A stretch of 64,000 nucleotides of DNA from Amyloporia xantha (GCA_036971615.1 JAYKKR010000026.1:558001-622000), one strand, 5' to 3'. Positions 11,109 to 24,216 are shown, counted from the stretch's first letter. Numbers and translations: made by a program. The notes: generated by a model not told the origin, from the sequence alone.

Positions 11109-11124
11109 CACGTGACCGTGCCAC
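11109..11124 (-). promoter_or_regulatory. Shared E-box motif upstream of FunK1 copy A
   Basis: CACGTGACCGTGCCAC on the plus strand, ending 122 bases above the start of copy A. The same 16 bases, allowing two variable positions, precede copies B, C, E and G at similar distance. CACGTG is the classic bHLH (Cbf1/Pho4-type) core. Confidence 0.55.
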
Positions 11125-11489
11125 ACTGTATCCTGTTTCAGACCCCGTCGGTGGTCGCCCCAGTATCGCGGACTGATCGATACATAACGGCCTTCGAGTT
11201 TCTTGGTATGTACGATTGGGAATGCTCGAACGTATAGTTGAGAATTACATATACCTGAGACTGCCGTAGGACTACCCTTACCAGCTGTCTGGTCAACAAG
11301 TGGTTGGAAAACGACCTAATGCTACTTGCGCACACTGCGAGCAAGGTAGTATACTGGCTGTGACCCAAGAAGTAATAAACGAAGCGATGATTTATATTGA
11401 AGGACACATTGTAGTCTGATACACAAAATATAACGCAAATATATTACTACAGCGCAAAGGAAAGCACATCTTGCCGCCGAGCACATATC
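11125..11489. other. Spacer upstream of FunK1 copy A
   Basis: A few stretches resemble the flank upstream of copy C (for example TATCCTGTTTCA). No gene supported. Confidence 0.4.
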
Positions 11490-11770
11490 AGTCACTCAAG
11501 CTCTAAGGTCTCTCTCGTCCACCGTTCGAGTTCTCTTTGACGGCGGGTTATTTTCACGGCCACCGATGGACCGTTTGCTTCATATACCGGATTTGTTCAG
11601 GTGAAAGCCATCCACTGGAGGACTAGCAGTACTAGGTCGCCGCTGTGTCCTCTCCTTCTTTGGCCATTTGTTACTTGTGAGCAATGGTCCTCCATTGCCG
11701 GATGGTAGCAGAACCAGACTTTGCGATTTACGCTGCCTTCCAGTATGCAAGCTGATACTAAGAACAAATA
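11490..11770 (-). pseudogene. C-terminal FunK1 fragment of the D type
   Basis: On the minus strand this matches the last about 90 residues of FunK1 copy D (19506-19780), including SLHTGRQRKSQSLVLLPSGN and NGGPLLTSN. The match ends abruptly at about 11765, where sequence typical of the 3' flank of copies A and B begins. It has no kinase domain of its own and lies directly downstream of copy B, so it is a relic brought in by recombination. Confidence 0.7.
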
Positions 11771-11880
11771 CAGAATTTGTGGTCAATGATGATGCTCGTG
11801 CGAGTGGACTCTGGCGATGCCGCATAAACGATTTCAAGGATGCATGAATGTGAGAATGGTAAAGAGATGGCGAGCTTCTG

Positions 11881-14674
11881 TCAAACGACATTTAAGGAAG
11901 CCTTGCCGCGTACGGTCGTTCTCCTCACTCGTTTCGACGGAGAAGCCTCCTCGTCGGGGTCGACGCGAGTCCGTTTGCTGCTCGACCTGCTCCGAGGTTC
12001 TTCTTCCAGCGTCGGGCTGGGGGAGCTTCGAGATTGGTTGCTGTGGTTGATGACATGCGCTGCGTCCCAAATATGACTTCGGACTTCCGCGCGAGACGCA
12101 TTCAGCAGGGCCGCCCGCGCGGCTATAATACGCTTCGCGTTCTCTGATAGGTGAGGCGGGAGCGGTCGGGTACCAACGCGGGCTGGGTCGCTAGATTTGT
12201 CCCGTATGTTAGTAGACGGTGCCTCCTTGACTCGCTTTTCGTCTGATGATGCCTTCATCTGAGGAATCGATTGAGGAATCGCAGCGTCGTCTGTAGGCCA
12301 ATCTTGACATGCGAGAGCTTCAGCGAACTTCGACAGGACAACTTCATGAGTGAGTGGGACCACTGGGCGTTTCCACATCCTACAGTTTGATGAACAGAGT
12401 TCCCCGTATGCCTTCAAGAGGAGAGAAAGAGGTCGATTCCCCGGAACAGAGAGGGGCCTATCCCTGAGCAACCAACCACGCTTCTGATCAGAGCACTCAT
12501 CTACATATCCAGGGGTAAAGAAGGCGGTGCCCGCCACTCTTCCCTTGGGGTGACTGTGCTCCGTGTGACGGAGCACGAGCCAAACTAGCAGCCAATAGAA
12601 CGACTCCAAGTCGTGCCGAGCTTCATGTATGGCAGTACCCTCAAGTATCTCGATTGCCATAAAATACAAGGTTCCCTAAAACATCACGTAAGCTCGACTT
12701 GTTGCACATGAGGTAGCATAACCGACACACAGTTTGCGCCTTAGACGAATTTCCCCGGGTAGACTGCATGATTCCAGCAGCTCGCTCACTGGAGGGAACA
12801 TCGGATCGGCTGTCTGCACCATTTTCTAAGCAATATATCCCTCGGACATAGCTTTCCCAGCTCCCGCAATTCACAGCCAAGTTTTCTGACTGGAGAAACT
12901 GCTTCCAGTTGAAGCTGTAATCGAAGTCAGCGATGAAACCTTTCGAACGGGGCATTTTCCGAGTCATTTATCATCACGTTGCCTTCACTAATATCCCGGT
13001 GGAGCACACCAGCCCTGTAAGCTGCATGATGCCCTGCGATCCGTCTTAGTCATGTGCAACAGCTTGTAAACATCTGGAAAATTGCATACCTCTAATTGCA
13101 TCTTGTAATGCCTCTACCAGTTCTCGCGTACTTCTAAATTTGGATATCGGTCTTCCTACCGTCTTGAGCGCTAACCGTGTGTGGCTCCGCGCGTCGTGTT
13201 GCCTCGACAAACCGTGTGGACAAGCTGATTGACTTCGATGGCAGGCGGCATATCCAGACAGGAAGTCCACTGACGCCTTATCACTTGAAGGCTCTGCGCG
13301 AGACTCACGGGTAGACAAGGAATTAGAAGGTGAATGATCAGGTACACGGGCCGACAAAACGCAAGACTGAGGAAGGTGCAAAGATGTTGCATTAGCCCGA
13401 GGACAAGCAGCTTCAGCGGCACCAAAGTAGATGCCGGCAATAAATTGGGCAATGCCGAACTGAAGAGTGTATTCATCCAAAAGATCGCTGTGCTCTTCAT
13501 CTATTTCGGTTGTTAGTTCGTGGACGCCAGTGCGAAGCGTTTCATAGAAGCCCAACTCGGACACGTGTGAGAGCAACCTCCACGAATCCTTGACAATGAT
13601 AGTAGTGCCATCAGTGTTGCCTTCCGCCAATGCCTCCCACACCATCGACGCCCGGGAGAACAGACGCGGATTGATGTATTGCAGTCTGAAGGCAAAACAT
13701 GTCACTGAGCGTCCAGCAGGGTCATCAATCGTCATCCATCGGCACACGCTGCGTTCCTCTGGAGTAAGGGGCCCCTTACCACTCTTCATCAACAGATCTT
13801 CCGCCCAGCGAATGTCCTCGTCGTTCGGCACTTGAACTGTCGGGTCTGCGCCGACAACGGTATTGGTATCCTCCAATGGATGGACGAAATGCCACAGGAA
13901 TTTTTGCATGATTGAAGGCTCGTTGACATAGTTGAATGGCTCCGAGACGATAGCGGCACTGTGGTCAAATCGAAAGATCCTCGCGACAGACCCGTATATC
14001 CCCACGACGAAGACGAAAAGTCGACTCTGCGCGATCATGATATTACGCGCATGCATCGACAGTCGAATAAGCGTCTTATCGTGTTCAGGACTGCATTTTC
14101 CAACGGGGTCGTCCTCATTCCGTGGCATCACGTCGAAAGCTACGGAGATGTTTCTCCAATCCGGTGGAGATAAAGACAACGCGTCTTTTCCGGGGAGGGA
14201 GGCAATAATTGTAGGCCTTGATCTATTTCGCTCATCATCGCACATCTTGTAAGGAAGTCTGATACACTTGTTCCTATGTCCAACGAAGGCCAAGCGCCTC
14301 ACGTCCGGAAATTCTGCAACTAGTTTCTCGAGTCCGAAAACCTGAATCAATGTCAACTGAGTACAAAGATATCATCAACATTTACATACAAGTCGTGTGC
14401 AGAGCCCTGTATCGTCCCCTGGCGCCCATGTATAGTTGAAGGTGCCCTTTTGTGGCACTGTGCAACATGATGGTCCGAACCAACTTGGGACGTACGCGTC
14501 AAGGTAATGGCCAATATGGGCACGACAGACGTCAAATTTCGTATCTATCTGGGATGTAAATATTTCTTTTCCAGCCTCCTCTTGTGCTGCCGGACGCTTG
14601 GAACTCCGTCTTTTTGAGGTTGGCATGAATCGACTCGATGCATGAGCAAAAAAGCTTCCAAGAGAGGATGGCAT
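11881..14674 (-). pseudogene. FunK1-type protein kinase, copy B (frameshifted)
   Basis: Model 14674-14390, 14341-13090, 13033-12731, 12675-11881 sums to 2635 bases, one over a multiple of three. Exons 1, 2 and 4 are open and keep family features: KDSWR lysine motif, FAFRLQYINPRLFSRASMVWEA region, GTLYFMAIEIL, HEARHDLESFYW and a basic tail. Exon 3 reads LHRDISEGNVMI and then carries extra bases around 12945-12970 (AAATGACTCGG, plus one base in TTCGAAAGG) relative to A and C. The frame is lost between the catalytic loop and DFD, and is open again from there onward in another frame. Unless a tiny unseen intron removes the insertion, no active kinase results. The N-terminus differs from A and C (MPSSLGSFFAHASS) and resembles E and G from YTWAPGDDTGLCTRL on. 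Confidence 0.8.
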
Positions 14675-14796
14675 GATTGAAATTGCATGTGCAGAGCAGA
14701 CGTTGCCAATAAATCAATATGGATAGACTTTCAGAAGTGGAAGTGTAAAAGAAAAGTAGCAGGCTGCGCTACACACCTTGTCAAATTCGCCTTGGC

Positions 14797-14812
14797 CACG
14801 TGACCGTGCCAC
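14797..14812 (-). promoter_or_regulatory. Shared E-box motif upstream of FunK1 copy B
   Basis: CACGTGACCGTGCCAC, identical to the site of copy A, 123 bases above the copy B start. Confidence 0.55.
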
Positions 14813-15061
14813 ACCAAGGTGATTCGTGAATGTCGGCGGTCACAGCTGCAGCAGAGGTTTGAGTCGCCTACAAATTGGCCTATTTTCAGTTCTTTGGCAT
14901 TTATGAAAAGCGAAATACACAAATTCGCAGTTGCAAGTTTAAGCGTTTCCAACTGCATATTATGCATCACGTCAATATTGATAGCAGGGAGACTTACAGC
15001 ACAGAGTCGATGTCGAGTGGCACGACTACTCCCATGCAAATGCGTGTACGCTAGTCGCACA

Positions 15062-16317
15062 TATGTTTGACATAAGACAATGGGAGAGGCTACGACTTCA
15101 AACTACGCGCTGCGCCTCAACAAAAATGAATAGCAGAAGTATGGAGAATTGGTTCATCATACCTCGCAGTTTGCACCTTTCTACGAAGGTCAAATTTCCA
15201 CATTTTGGGAAGATGCTACGTCTTACTTATTCCTCTCCTTGCATCGTCTTGCGTCTTGTTCAAGTCGTAAGTACCGCTGAATGGCTACCTGCGTAATTTA
15301 ACGAGTTCTGGAATGTAGCTTCCAACCAATAATTCGTGTCAAAGACGAATTTCAAGAGCTTACCTCAGGCTGACGATCGTGTTCGACGTGAAAGAGCATC
15401 ACCAGGAGCTGTGCATCCTACTCCAGCACAACTGATGCTCGTTCATCGTCAGGGCAGTCAAAGACTCAAGAGTGAGCGAGTAGTTGGCGGAAGTGACAAA
15501 AAGGAGCCAGGGCAGAGCCCACGCTCACGAAGATATTTGACATTGGCTGCTTGACCATATCTTGAGCAATCAGTTACGAAAAATGTGAAAGTAAGACGGA
15601 AGCCATCTCCAAGGAAGCCGTGAAATATAACAGGGAGGTGAGCTGCACATCACCGACTCGAGCTCGTCATTGCCACTAGCTAGCTTACTCGCGGTTAACG
15701 TTTCCTACGGGCTCACGCCTATCAATCGCAGTCCTGACCGTTCGAATAAATTGCGAAAATCCTGAGATAGATGTTATGAGCTAGAAATACAGTATATAAA
15801 GTCCGAATATCCTCCAGCTATCGCTATTCTTGCCATCAACACACTACGTACAGCCAGATAACAGGCGGATACGAAAAACAGAAACGCGAGACATGTACCA
15901 TCGTCAAAACAGTCATGGTGCCAATTGAGCACCGAGAGGTCCTCTTGTCTTTAGCTGACGGCGAGGAAGCGCTGGAGGCCCTTCATGAGCTCGGTGGGGG
16001 CTGCATATTACCAGCTCGTAGGCAGTGGCTTTTGGACAGCCTCAGGGCCACTCTTCGCCGTAGATCGCTCGCTGCGACTTAGGGAAAGCGCATCGTTCTT
16101 CGACCAACTCAGAGCCCCGACTCGCCCTGTCTGCCTTGATGCCTGAGCGTTGAACCCGATCGAGAAGACTTGAGACGCCTTGCTCCCAAAGGATATACCA
16201 CGAAGATACGAGGTATAGGGTCTGATACAAGAGATGGGGTACGGAAATGGCAGTAAATAATAATAATAAGTACGAAGGGGTCCATGCGGCTTGAGAATGT
16301 ATAGGAGGCGAATCTCG
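15062..16317. repeat. 3'-flank repeat block of FunK1 copy C
   Basis: Homologous to 24755-25857 (3' of copy E) and, inverted, to 41437-42695 (3' of copy G). It includes a conserved stretch around 15380-15690 with GACGATCGTGTTCGACGTG and TTTGACATTGGCTGCTTGAC. Short open frames in E and G start MQ-x-TSLL and share KQPMSNI, but copy C has a stop in the same frame, so coding is doubtful. Confidence 0.6.
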
Positions 16318-19067
16318 TCAGACCGGATGTAAGGAGCCTTTACTTTTCCCGGCTATTCTCCTGGCTCGCTTTGATGATGAATTCTCCTCATCGGGCTCGT
16401 CTCGGGTCCGCTTGCTGCTGGATCGACTCCGAGGCGCTCCTGTTGGGTTATTGCTGACCGGTGCCGCATGTCGAAGTCCCTTTCGGCGGCGCGTGCAAGA
16501 CGGATTCCGAAGGGGCCCATGCGCGGCTAGAAGACGCAATATATTCTCTGGTATTTGATGCAGGGCCGGTTGCCAGATGTTGGTGACGGCTCGCACCGTG
16601 GGTCGGTCCTGTCTGTCAGCGGACAAGATCTTCTCGTCCCGACATTTACTCGTTGTGACTTGAGGTCGAGCAACAGGTTGAGGCATCGCAGCATCGTCGA
16701 CAGGCCAATCTTGGCGTGCAAGAGCCTCATCGAATTTTGCAAGGACGGCCTCATAGGTAAGCGGGACCACCGGAAACCCGCCCATTCTGCAATTTGATGA
16801 ACAGAGTTCCCCGTATTCTTCCAAGAGGCATGAGAGCGGAGGGTTGCCTGGTACGGCGATTGGTCTACGTCTCGTTAGCCAACCGCGCTTCTGACTGGAG
16901 CACTGATCTTCGTGATCTGGCATGAAGAATGATGTCCCCCCTACTCTGCCGTTCGGGTGACTATGCTCCGTATGACGGAGCACAAGCCAAACTAGTAGCC
17001 AATAGAATGACTCCAAGTCGTGACGGGCTTCATGCATTGCACTACCCTCCAGTATTTCAACTGCCATGAAGTATAAGGTCCCCTTAGATGACATGTCAGT
17101 GAGGGTTTACACATATAGTAGGGTCCAACTCGTACCGTTTGTGCTTTAGATATCTTCGTAGTGGATTGAACAATCGCCGCAACATGCTCGGTGGGGGGCG
17201 CGTCAGACCGACTGCCTTCCCCGTTCTCCGAGCAATACGTTCTCCAAACGTATGTTTCCCAGTTGGCACGACTGACTTCCAAATTCTGCGACTGGAGAAA
17301 CTGCTTCCAGTTGAAGCTATAGTCAAAGTCCCCGATGAAGCCCTTGAACGGAGCGTTCTCGGCGATCATCACGTTGCCTTCACTGATATCCCGATGGATC
17401 ACACCAGCCTTGTAAGCCGTTTGATGCCCTATATGTGGATAGCCTTAATCAGAAATGACAAATGTATTGATGTCTGAAAAACCGCCGACCTTTGATAGCA
17501 TCTCGGAGGGCCTCTACCAATTCTCGCGTGCTCGTAAAATGCGAGATCGGTTTACCGACCGTTCTAACCGCTAGTCGCATGTGGCTCCGCTCGTGGTATG
17601 TTACTAATGAGGGGTCGCGAAGGGAAGCCGATATAGTCCGATGGCAGACAACATACGGCAGCGGGGAAAGACGCTGCCGCTGGTCACCTGAAAGAGGTAT
17701 ATGAAGCCCATCGGCAGGGCATGAGGAATCGGGGGGTGATGCGTTGGATTTGTCCGCGGGGGTAGTGAGCACGCTGGTCTCAAAGGCTCTTGCTTCGACT
17801 TCGCCAAGATCCACGCCTGCGGCTAATTGGGAAATGCCAAATTGAAGGATGGATTCATCGAGCAGATCGCCAAGTTCTTCATCCGTTTCGGCCGTGGATT
17901 CGTGAGCACCAGCCTGAATCGCGTCATAGAAACCCAGCTCAGACGAGTGAGTGACCAATCTCCACGAATCTTTGATGATCATAGTACTTCCGTCGGTGGT
18001 ATCGTCCTTCAACGCTTCCCACACCATCGAAGCGCGAGAGAACAGACGAGGATTGATATACTGCAGCCTAAACGCGAAACATCTCGTCGAGCGTCCGTCA
18101 GGCTCGTCAACAGCCATCCATCGACACACTCTGCGTTCCTCGGAACTAAGTGGCCCCTTACCACTCTTCGCCAGCAAGTCTTCCGCCCACTGGATGTCCT
18201 CGTCGTTCGGTACTTGAATTGTTGGGTCTGCGCCGACCACAATATCAGCATCCTGTAATGGATGAACGAAGCGCCACAAGAAATCTTGCATGATTGAAGG
18301 CTCGTCGACATAGTTGAATGGCTCCGAGACGATAGCGGCAGTGTGGTCAAATCGAAAGATCCTTGCCACAGACCCGTAGATCCCCACGACGAAGACGAAG
18401 AGTCGACTCTGCGCGATCATGATATTTCGTGCATGCTTCGACAGCCGAATCAGCATGTCATCGTGTTCAGGACTACATTTGCCAACGGGGTCGTCCTCTT
18501 CCTGTGGCATGACGTCAAACACTAAGGGAATATTTCTCCAATCCCGTAAGGATAGAGACAAAACGTCTTGACCGGGAAGGGAGGTAACAATCGTGGGTTT
18601 CGTTCTGTGTTGCTCATGGTCGCACATCTTGAACGGAAGCTTGATTGATTTGTCGTCGTTTCTCAGGAACGCCATTCGTCTCGTGTTAGGGAAGTCTTCG
18701 ACTAGTTTCTCTAGTCCATGCACCTAGAGCGTCGTTAATGTGCATCACATCACATAGTGCTTAAACAAAAACATACAAGTCGTGCGCACAATTCCTTCTC
18801 CCCTTCCGAGCTCCATATACTCCGTTGTGGCGTCGCGCATTCCGACCGCGCCGATCCACTTGGCACATATGCATCGAGGTAATGGTCCAGGTGATCCCGA
18901 AAGACATTTATTTTGCAATCTATTTCGCTTGTGAAAACCGGGTCAGGAGTAGGTTCGAGGCTCGTCGTGGTCGAAACTGGCTTGGACCGCGGAGCAGAAA
19001 GGCTGGATGCCCTCCGGGATCCACAGTTCAAGAAGGTGTAGCTTTCCGACGAGCTAGATCTCGACAT
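16318..19067 (-). CDS. FunK1-type protein kinase, copy C (intact)
   Basis: Exons 19067-18777, 18723-17490, 17428-17136 and 17082-16318 sum to 2583 bases (860 residues, in frame). Residues 1-97 are a Ser-rich start followed by SEIDCKINVFRDHLDHYL. The long exon 2 contains the N-lobe, with probable ATP-anchoring Lys near 338 (KDSWR) and helix-C Glu near 349 (SELGFY). Catalytic loop HRDISEGN is at about 520-527 and DFD (for DFG) at about 542-544. A GTLYFMAVEIL segment and HEARHDLESFYW follow. The tail ends with RSRSSSKRTR and SKRARR, probably nuclear. These are the marks of the fungal-specific Pkinase_fungal/FunK1 family, expanded in mushrooms and of unknown substrate. Start at MSRSSSS was preferred over an upstream ATG at 19208, which would run through the shared promoter motif. 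Confidence 0.9.
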
Positions 19068-19167
19068 AGTGAGAGATACTACTTGGAGGATTGATACTGT
19101 TGGTGTAATTGTGGGAGAAGTAGAAAGGTTTCGAATGTGGTCCTGCGGCCACCACCTTCGCGTGCTA

Positions 19168-19183
19168 CACGTGATCGTGCCAC
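19168..19183 (-). promoter_or_regulatory. Shared E-box motif upstream of FunK1 copy C
   Basis: CACGTGATCGTGCCAC, 101 bases above the copy C start; same layout as copies A, B, E and G. Confidence 0.55.
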
Positions 19184-19505
19184 ATTGTCGGACTCTATCC
19201 TGTTTCAATCCCCGCGCTTCTCCCGGTTTAGGGTTGGGATTTATTCCTCAATTATTCCTATGCCACAGGACCGTCCTTACTAACCGTGGACCTGGTCAAC
19301 AAATGGCCGCAAATTGACCTGGATGCAGGCTGCTTGCGCACAGGCGGGCAAGGTCATACCGACTGGCACGTCCGAGTGGCACAAGAAGTTTGAAATGAAG
19401 CAATGGATTATATGAAGGACTTTGAAGTTACTAGTATTCTGACACATAAAATATAATATAATAAGTATATCTCTGCAGGTAGCATACACCGGGACGCCCT
19501 AATTC

Positions 19506-22252
19506 TCAATCCAGCTCTAAGGTCTCAAGAGAGCCTACTCTTCGAATTCTCTTCGACGGCGGGTCATTTTCGCGGCCACCAGTGGACCGCTTGCTTCTTG
19601 TACCAAGTTTGCTCTGGTGACCCGTTGGATGACTTGCAGTGCTAGTATGCCGCTGGGACCTCTCTTTCCGTGGCCATTGATTACTTGTGAGCAATGGTCC
19701 TCCATTGCCGGATGGTAAGAGAACCAGACTTTGCGATTTACGCTGCCTTCCAGTATGCAAGCTGCTACTAAGAACAAACGTGCCGTTAGGGAGTTTGCTA
19801 ATAGTCGGCACACTGGGAGTGTTCTGTTGTATAGGCTTGGGTGGCTTGAACGGAATGGCAGCATCGTCAGTTGGCCAATCCTGAAATGCGAGAACTTCGT
19901 CAAATATGGATAGAACTTTTGCGTGAGTCGTTACTGATGTTTCTGTTGTTTTATCTATACATTCTTGAAAAAATAATTGGGTCAGCTGTCGAAGCAAGGT
20001 CGTGAGAGGTCGATTTTCTTGGATAGTTATCTGCTCCATGGTCAACCAGCTCCTCTTATTGGCAGCACAATGATCATAACCTGCAGAACCGAACACCGTG
20101 TCTGCGGCAAGTGCTTTCCGATGGTGATCGTGGGCTGTATAACGGAGAATAAGCCAAACTAGGAGCCAATAGAACGACTCAAGGTCATGACGAGCTTCAT
20201 GGATGATCGGCAAATTTGCATGGCGCGCCTCAAGAAGTGCGATGCTCATGAAATAGGAGGTGCCCTGCATCGACATATGAGTTATTTTTTTGTATCCGTT
20301 AGAGAAATTCTTACCGTCCTCTCCTTGAATATACTCCGTATGAGGCCGTCTTGAAGTTCAGCGGCATGGAGAGGCAGAAGTTGCTGAGTGTCCGCACATA
20401 GACACCCTTTACTATCAATGAAATCCTGCCATTCGGCAAGAGTGCGTTCCCTTTGTCCTAATTCAAGAAGCCTTCTCCAATTGAATCCACAGTCGAAGTC
20501 CGAGATAAAACCTCTGAATGGAGAGTTGCCAGCGATCAAAATATTCCCTTCATGTACGTCACGATGTAAGACACCAGCCTCATATGCTTGTCGATGCCCT
20601 GATATATGTGAGATAATGAAGGGCATAACTCAATAGTACTGCAAATTACACACCGAGGATCGCATCTCGCATGGCCGCCACCATTTCCTTTGTGTTCTTG
20701 AATGAATCCAGTGGCCTACCTACAGAACTAAAAAGAAGTCGCATATGGCTTCGCTCGTTGACATGGGCATTATTTTCATCTTCCACAGAAGCCGATATCG
20801 TCCGGTGGCCAAATTGACAGGAGGTGTTTGAAACGGTGGATTCGTCATCAGCTGACTGCGAGTGAATTGAGCCGCTCAGCTCAGTTAAATCGGATAGGAT
20901 TGATGAAGTTTCGCTGTCAGGGTCGTCGGCATGATCCTGGGATTGCAATTTTAGCTCAGCTATCTCCTGCTCGCCCAAGTCTACTCCAAATATCAAGTTA
21001 GCGACGCCGAACAGCAAAGCACCCTCTGCGACTTCCTCGTCAGAGTCCTTGACGGTGGGGGTAGAACGGGAGCAAGCGCCAGCTTTAATGTCTGCATAGA
21101 ATTGGGTTTCGGGAAGACGTGCAAGTTGTCTCCAGGATTCCTTCAAAATAAATGTCCTGCCACTGGAGTCACCTTCTTGGAATGCTTCAAATACCATTGT
21201 TGCCCGTGAAAACAATCGTGGATTAATATATAAGAGCTTGAAAGTTAGGTATCTTGTCTCTGTTCCGTTTTCCGCTTTTGAAATGATCCAGCAACAGGCG
21301 ACGCGATTGTCGGGACCGAACTCGATTCCCATGTGGTCTCTGCACATTTTTGTCGCCCAGTTGATGTCTTCGGGCGTTGGCATTTGTAATGAAGGATCGG
21401 CACCTAGCACATTGCACAATGTGCTCACCGGATGGACAAATCTCCATAAGAAGTTACGGAGAATGTCGGGCCGCAGAACATAGTCAAAGGGTAGGGATAC
21501 CACAGCAGATGCGCGGTCAAAGCGCAGGATGCGGGCCCTGTGGCCATAGATACCAATAATGCAAACAGACAATGCTCTTTGAGCCACCAGTAGGTTCCGC
21601 GCAGTCTTGGCGAGCTGGACCATAGTGGCAAGGTGCTTGTCGCCTGACTTCCCAATTGGATCATCTTCTTCCCTGGCTTTGACCTCGAAGACCATGGAGA
21701 TATTCCGCCATCGTGGTGGTTTCAGAGTATCCGCACGTTTACCAGGAAGAGACACGATGATATCCGGTTTTGTCAGATGATGTTCATCCTCATACAGTGC
21801 GTACGGAAACTTGATAGGTTTATCGTTGTTGTCGAGGAAGGCGAGCCGCTTTGCTGCAGGAAAGTTCCTAACCAAAGCCCTGAACGCGTCCACCTGAGAG
21901 CAATTATATCAATGCGATTCACATCATTTCATACGCCACATTATGCACTCACTAGAGGTTCGTACATCTGAGGCTCTTGTCCTTTCTGGTTGGGGACAGC
22001 ATGAAATAGGTTATCAAGTCTGGGAAGAGGTGGGTACCGTTCCCGGCTTGGTACGAAATCTTCTAAAAATCGATCTAAGGTGTCATTGAAAACATGAACT
22101 CGTCCAAGGAGCTCTGCGTTCCATCCCGCTATGTTTCTATCGTTGTCCCTTTGAGTGTACAAATGGCTTGTGTGTTGAGCAATAGCTTTTTCACGAACCC
22201 GCGAGATATGTGCTAGGCTAGAGTCGGCCAAGCCAGCCAGCGGCGAAGACAT
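19506..22252 (-). CDS. FunK1-type protein kinase, copy D (intact, divergent subfamily)
   Basis: Exons 22252-21953, 21893-20654, 20598-20315 and 20264-19506 sum to 2583 bases (860 residues, in frame). The exon layout and phases match the other copies, but the sequence is clearly more distant. It starts MSSPLAGLADSSLAHIS, has SQRALSV in place of SRLFVF, a KESWR lysine motif, HRDVHEGN in the catalytic loop, DFD, and GTSYFMSIALLEARHANL. After the kinase comes a linker with SLHTGRQRKSQSLVLLPSGN and a basic tail ending SLETLELD. Its nearest relative in the window is copy F. Its promoter has no CACGTG element but shares a 20-base block with F. It is probably a functional kinase, since HRD, Asn and DFD are all present. 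Confidence 0.88.
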
Positions 22253-22323
22253 AACAGGAGGAACAAAGAGGGAGAGTGGAGGTCGGGTGCATTAAGAAAG
22301 AGAAGACTGTGGCTCGGGCCAAT

Positions 22324-22343
22324 GCATGTGGAAGCGAGGCCAC
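22324..22343 (-). promoter_or_regulatory. 20-base promoter block shared by FunK1 copies D and F
   Basis: In gene sense this reads GTGGCCTCGCTTCCACATGC, 72-91 bases above the D start. Copy F has the same 20 bases with one change at 35010-35029. Homology extends over about 80 bases (22311-22390 against 34956-35047). Confidence 0.5.
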
Positions 22344-22399
22344 GCAGGTTTGCCTCGTTTTGGAAAAGGCCACAGATTCAAAATACAACAAACGAGCCT

Positions 22400-23790
22400 G
22401 ATTCGTCAGCTCTGCGTGATTCCGCTGGAGGGTCACTCACCATCGCTTGTTGTAAATAAATCTTCCGCCTAAAGACATCAACAGGCCAAGAAAGACGGCA
22501 ATAAATCCCTGCAGCTCAACGTAGATTAGTGCTAAACGTTTAATGATATTAAAAGAGGTCGAAGTCGATTCGCATCCGTCTGCAACTACAAATTCTGGCG
22601 CGATACATCATCATCAAATATCGAGCATTCGGCATTTCAGGAGTTCTATTATCCACTGTCAGCAATAGCTAGCCGTTGACGGACTGTATGTCTTATGCCC
22701 GACCGATACGTGATATTCTAGTAGAGTGACACGACATACCGTTGTCGTTGATTGGCGACTTAACACCAATCAAGTTAGTCGATGAGCTATCTGTCTTTCC
22801 AGACTCAGCTTCAGGTTAATTGAGGACCAGCACTTTCCATAAGCCTGACTATTCCAACATCTGTATACTTGTGAGGTTTCTGCGCAGATGTGCTGTTCAA
22901 TATTAACATCACTAACGCAGTAACTATAAAATATTGTAAAAAAGTAATTTAGCGACCCACCGTTTGTGCTGCAAGACGTCCAGGAGAAAAAAAGGACTCA
23001 CGAGGCATTGAAACTTGCAATTGTACAAATCGATATTTTTCTTCTGAATTCGGTGGCATATGAGTTGCGGACTAACTTCTATATGTGCACGAGTATCCCA
23101 TTCAGAACCAGTGGTCCGTTTCATAACAAGCACGAGGACGAGGATAGAGTGCGTAGTAGTGAGTATACGATGGTGGGATCGGACATAGGGTCGCGAGTGG
23201 ACAACCAGACAAAAGACGCGTATGTATATGGTTTCTCCTTGCATATATCGATAGCCGGGTCATAGGAGATACTTCAGGGAATCGAAAAGTGCACCTCCAC
23301 GAGAAGTATCGTCGCCGCCTTCGGCTATTCACCTGGTTGTTCTTGAGAAGTTGCTGTTCGTGCCGTGCCCAGCGTCACTCCGTCATAACAGGGGAATATA
23401 GAACTGGATTATAACATGCACTTTTCTGCAATGAGGACGATAGCCTAGTATAGGTCACGGTGAGGAGACTCGGACATGTACATGTGACAGTGAGCGCAAG
23501 AATCGGCAGATAGGCGCCGAATGTCAGATGCGGATATCCTGTCAATGAGCCTGTGCCATCTGCTCAGAGGAGACTACGCCGAATAACCGCGTAGTATATC
23601 GAGTGGATCAGGAGACAGGAGTGGGACTACAGACATCAAATAGGTACGTGATCGCATTGTAAAAGCTTTCAACTACGAGCGCAATGTATGTTGCGAAGAT
23701 GGAATACTGGTTAGGGACAAGACAGGCAACGCCGGACAAGTTGAGCAGAATTCCGGAGACCACGTCGGCTTACAGTGTCACTGGCAGGGG
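22400..23790. other. Intergenic region with no supported gene
   Basis: Only short, unrelated open frames appear on either strand. Part near 23740-23830 begins to resemble FunK1 exon 4 and leads into the fragment that follows. Confidence 0.4.
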
Positions 23791-23799
23791 CTCGAGTAC

Positions 23800-24216
23800 T
23801 CACTCTATTCCGTCAGATGGCAGTGGACAAGATCTATTCATCCTGACATTCACCCGATGTAAATCGAGGTGAGTGACAGGTTGAGGTATCATTAGCGTTG
23901 TCTACAGGCCAATCCTGACACGCAAGGCCGCGAGCTGCATCGAACTTCTCCAGGACGGCCGCACGTCGGATGAGCGGAGTCTGGCAAAGGATGTTCCTCC
24001 AGTATTTCAATTGCCGTAAATACAATTTCCCCAAGAATGAGATAACCTTCAACGAGTGGGACATTGTGCATGCATTAATTTTCGTCGCATATCGTCTGCG
24101 CCTTTGGCCTTGTCTCTATCATATGTTGAATAGTCTGGACCCCTATGTGCTGGAGGGCGAGTCAGATCGAGTCGACTGTCCTCGCCGTTCTGCCAGGCTA
24201 AACGCACTATCGTACA
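23800..24216 (-). pseudogene. Decayed FunK1 fragment H
   Basis: The minus strand retains the 3' end of exon 3 (24100-24216, around the CAGAACGGCGA motif), the start of exon 4 (24000-24035, CAATTGAAATACTGGAGG) and then, after an internal deletion of roughly 290 bases, a stretch reading VLEKFDAARGLACQDWPVDN. The last matches the ACQDWP-x-DDAA segment of the intact copies. Several frame breaks and no flanking exons make this a relic, closest to copies C and E. Confidence 0.7.

Noticed and set aside
19067..19208. Longer N-terminus for FunK1 copy C from an ATG at 19208
   Set aside because: The extension would translate the promoter motif shared with copies A, B, E and G; the other copies support the start at MSRSSSS.
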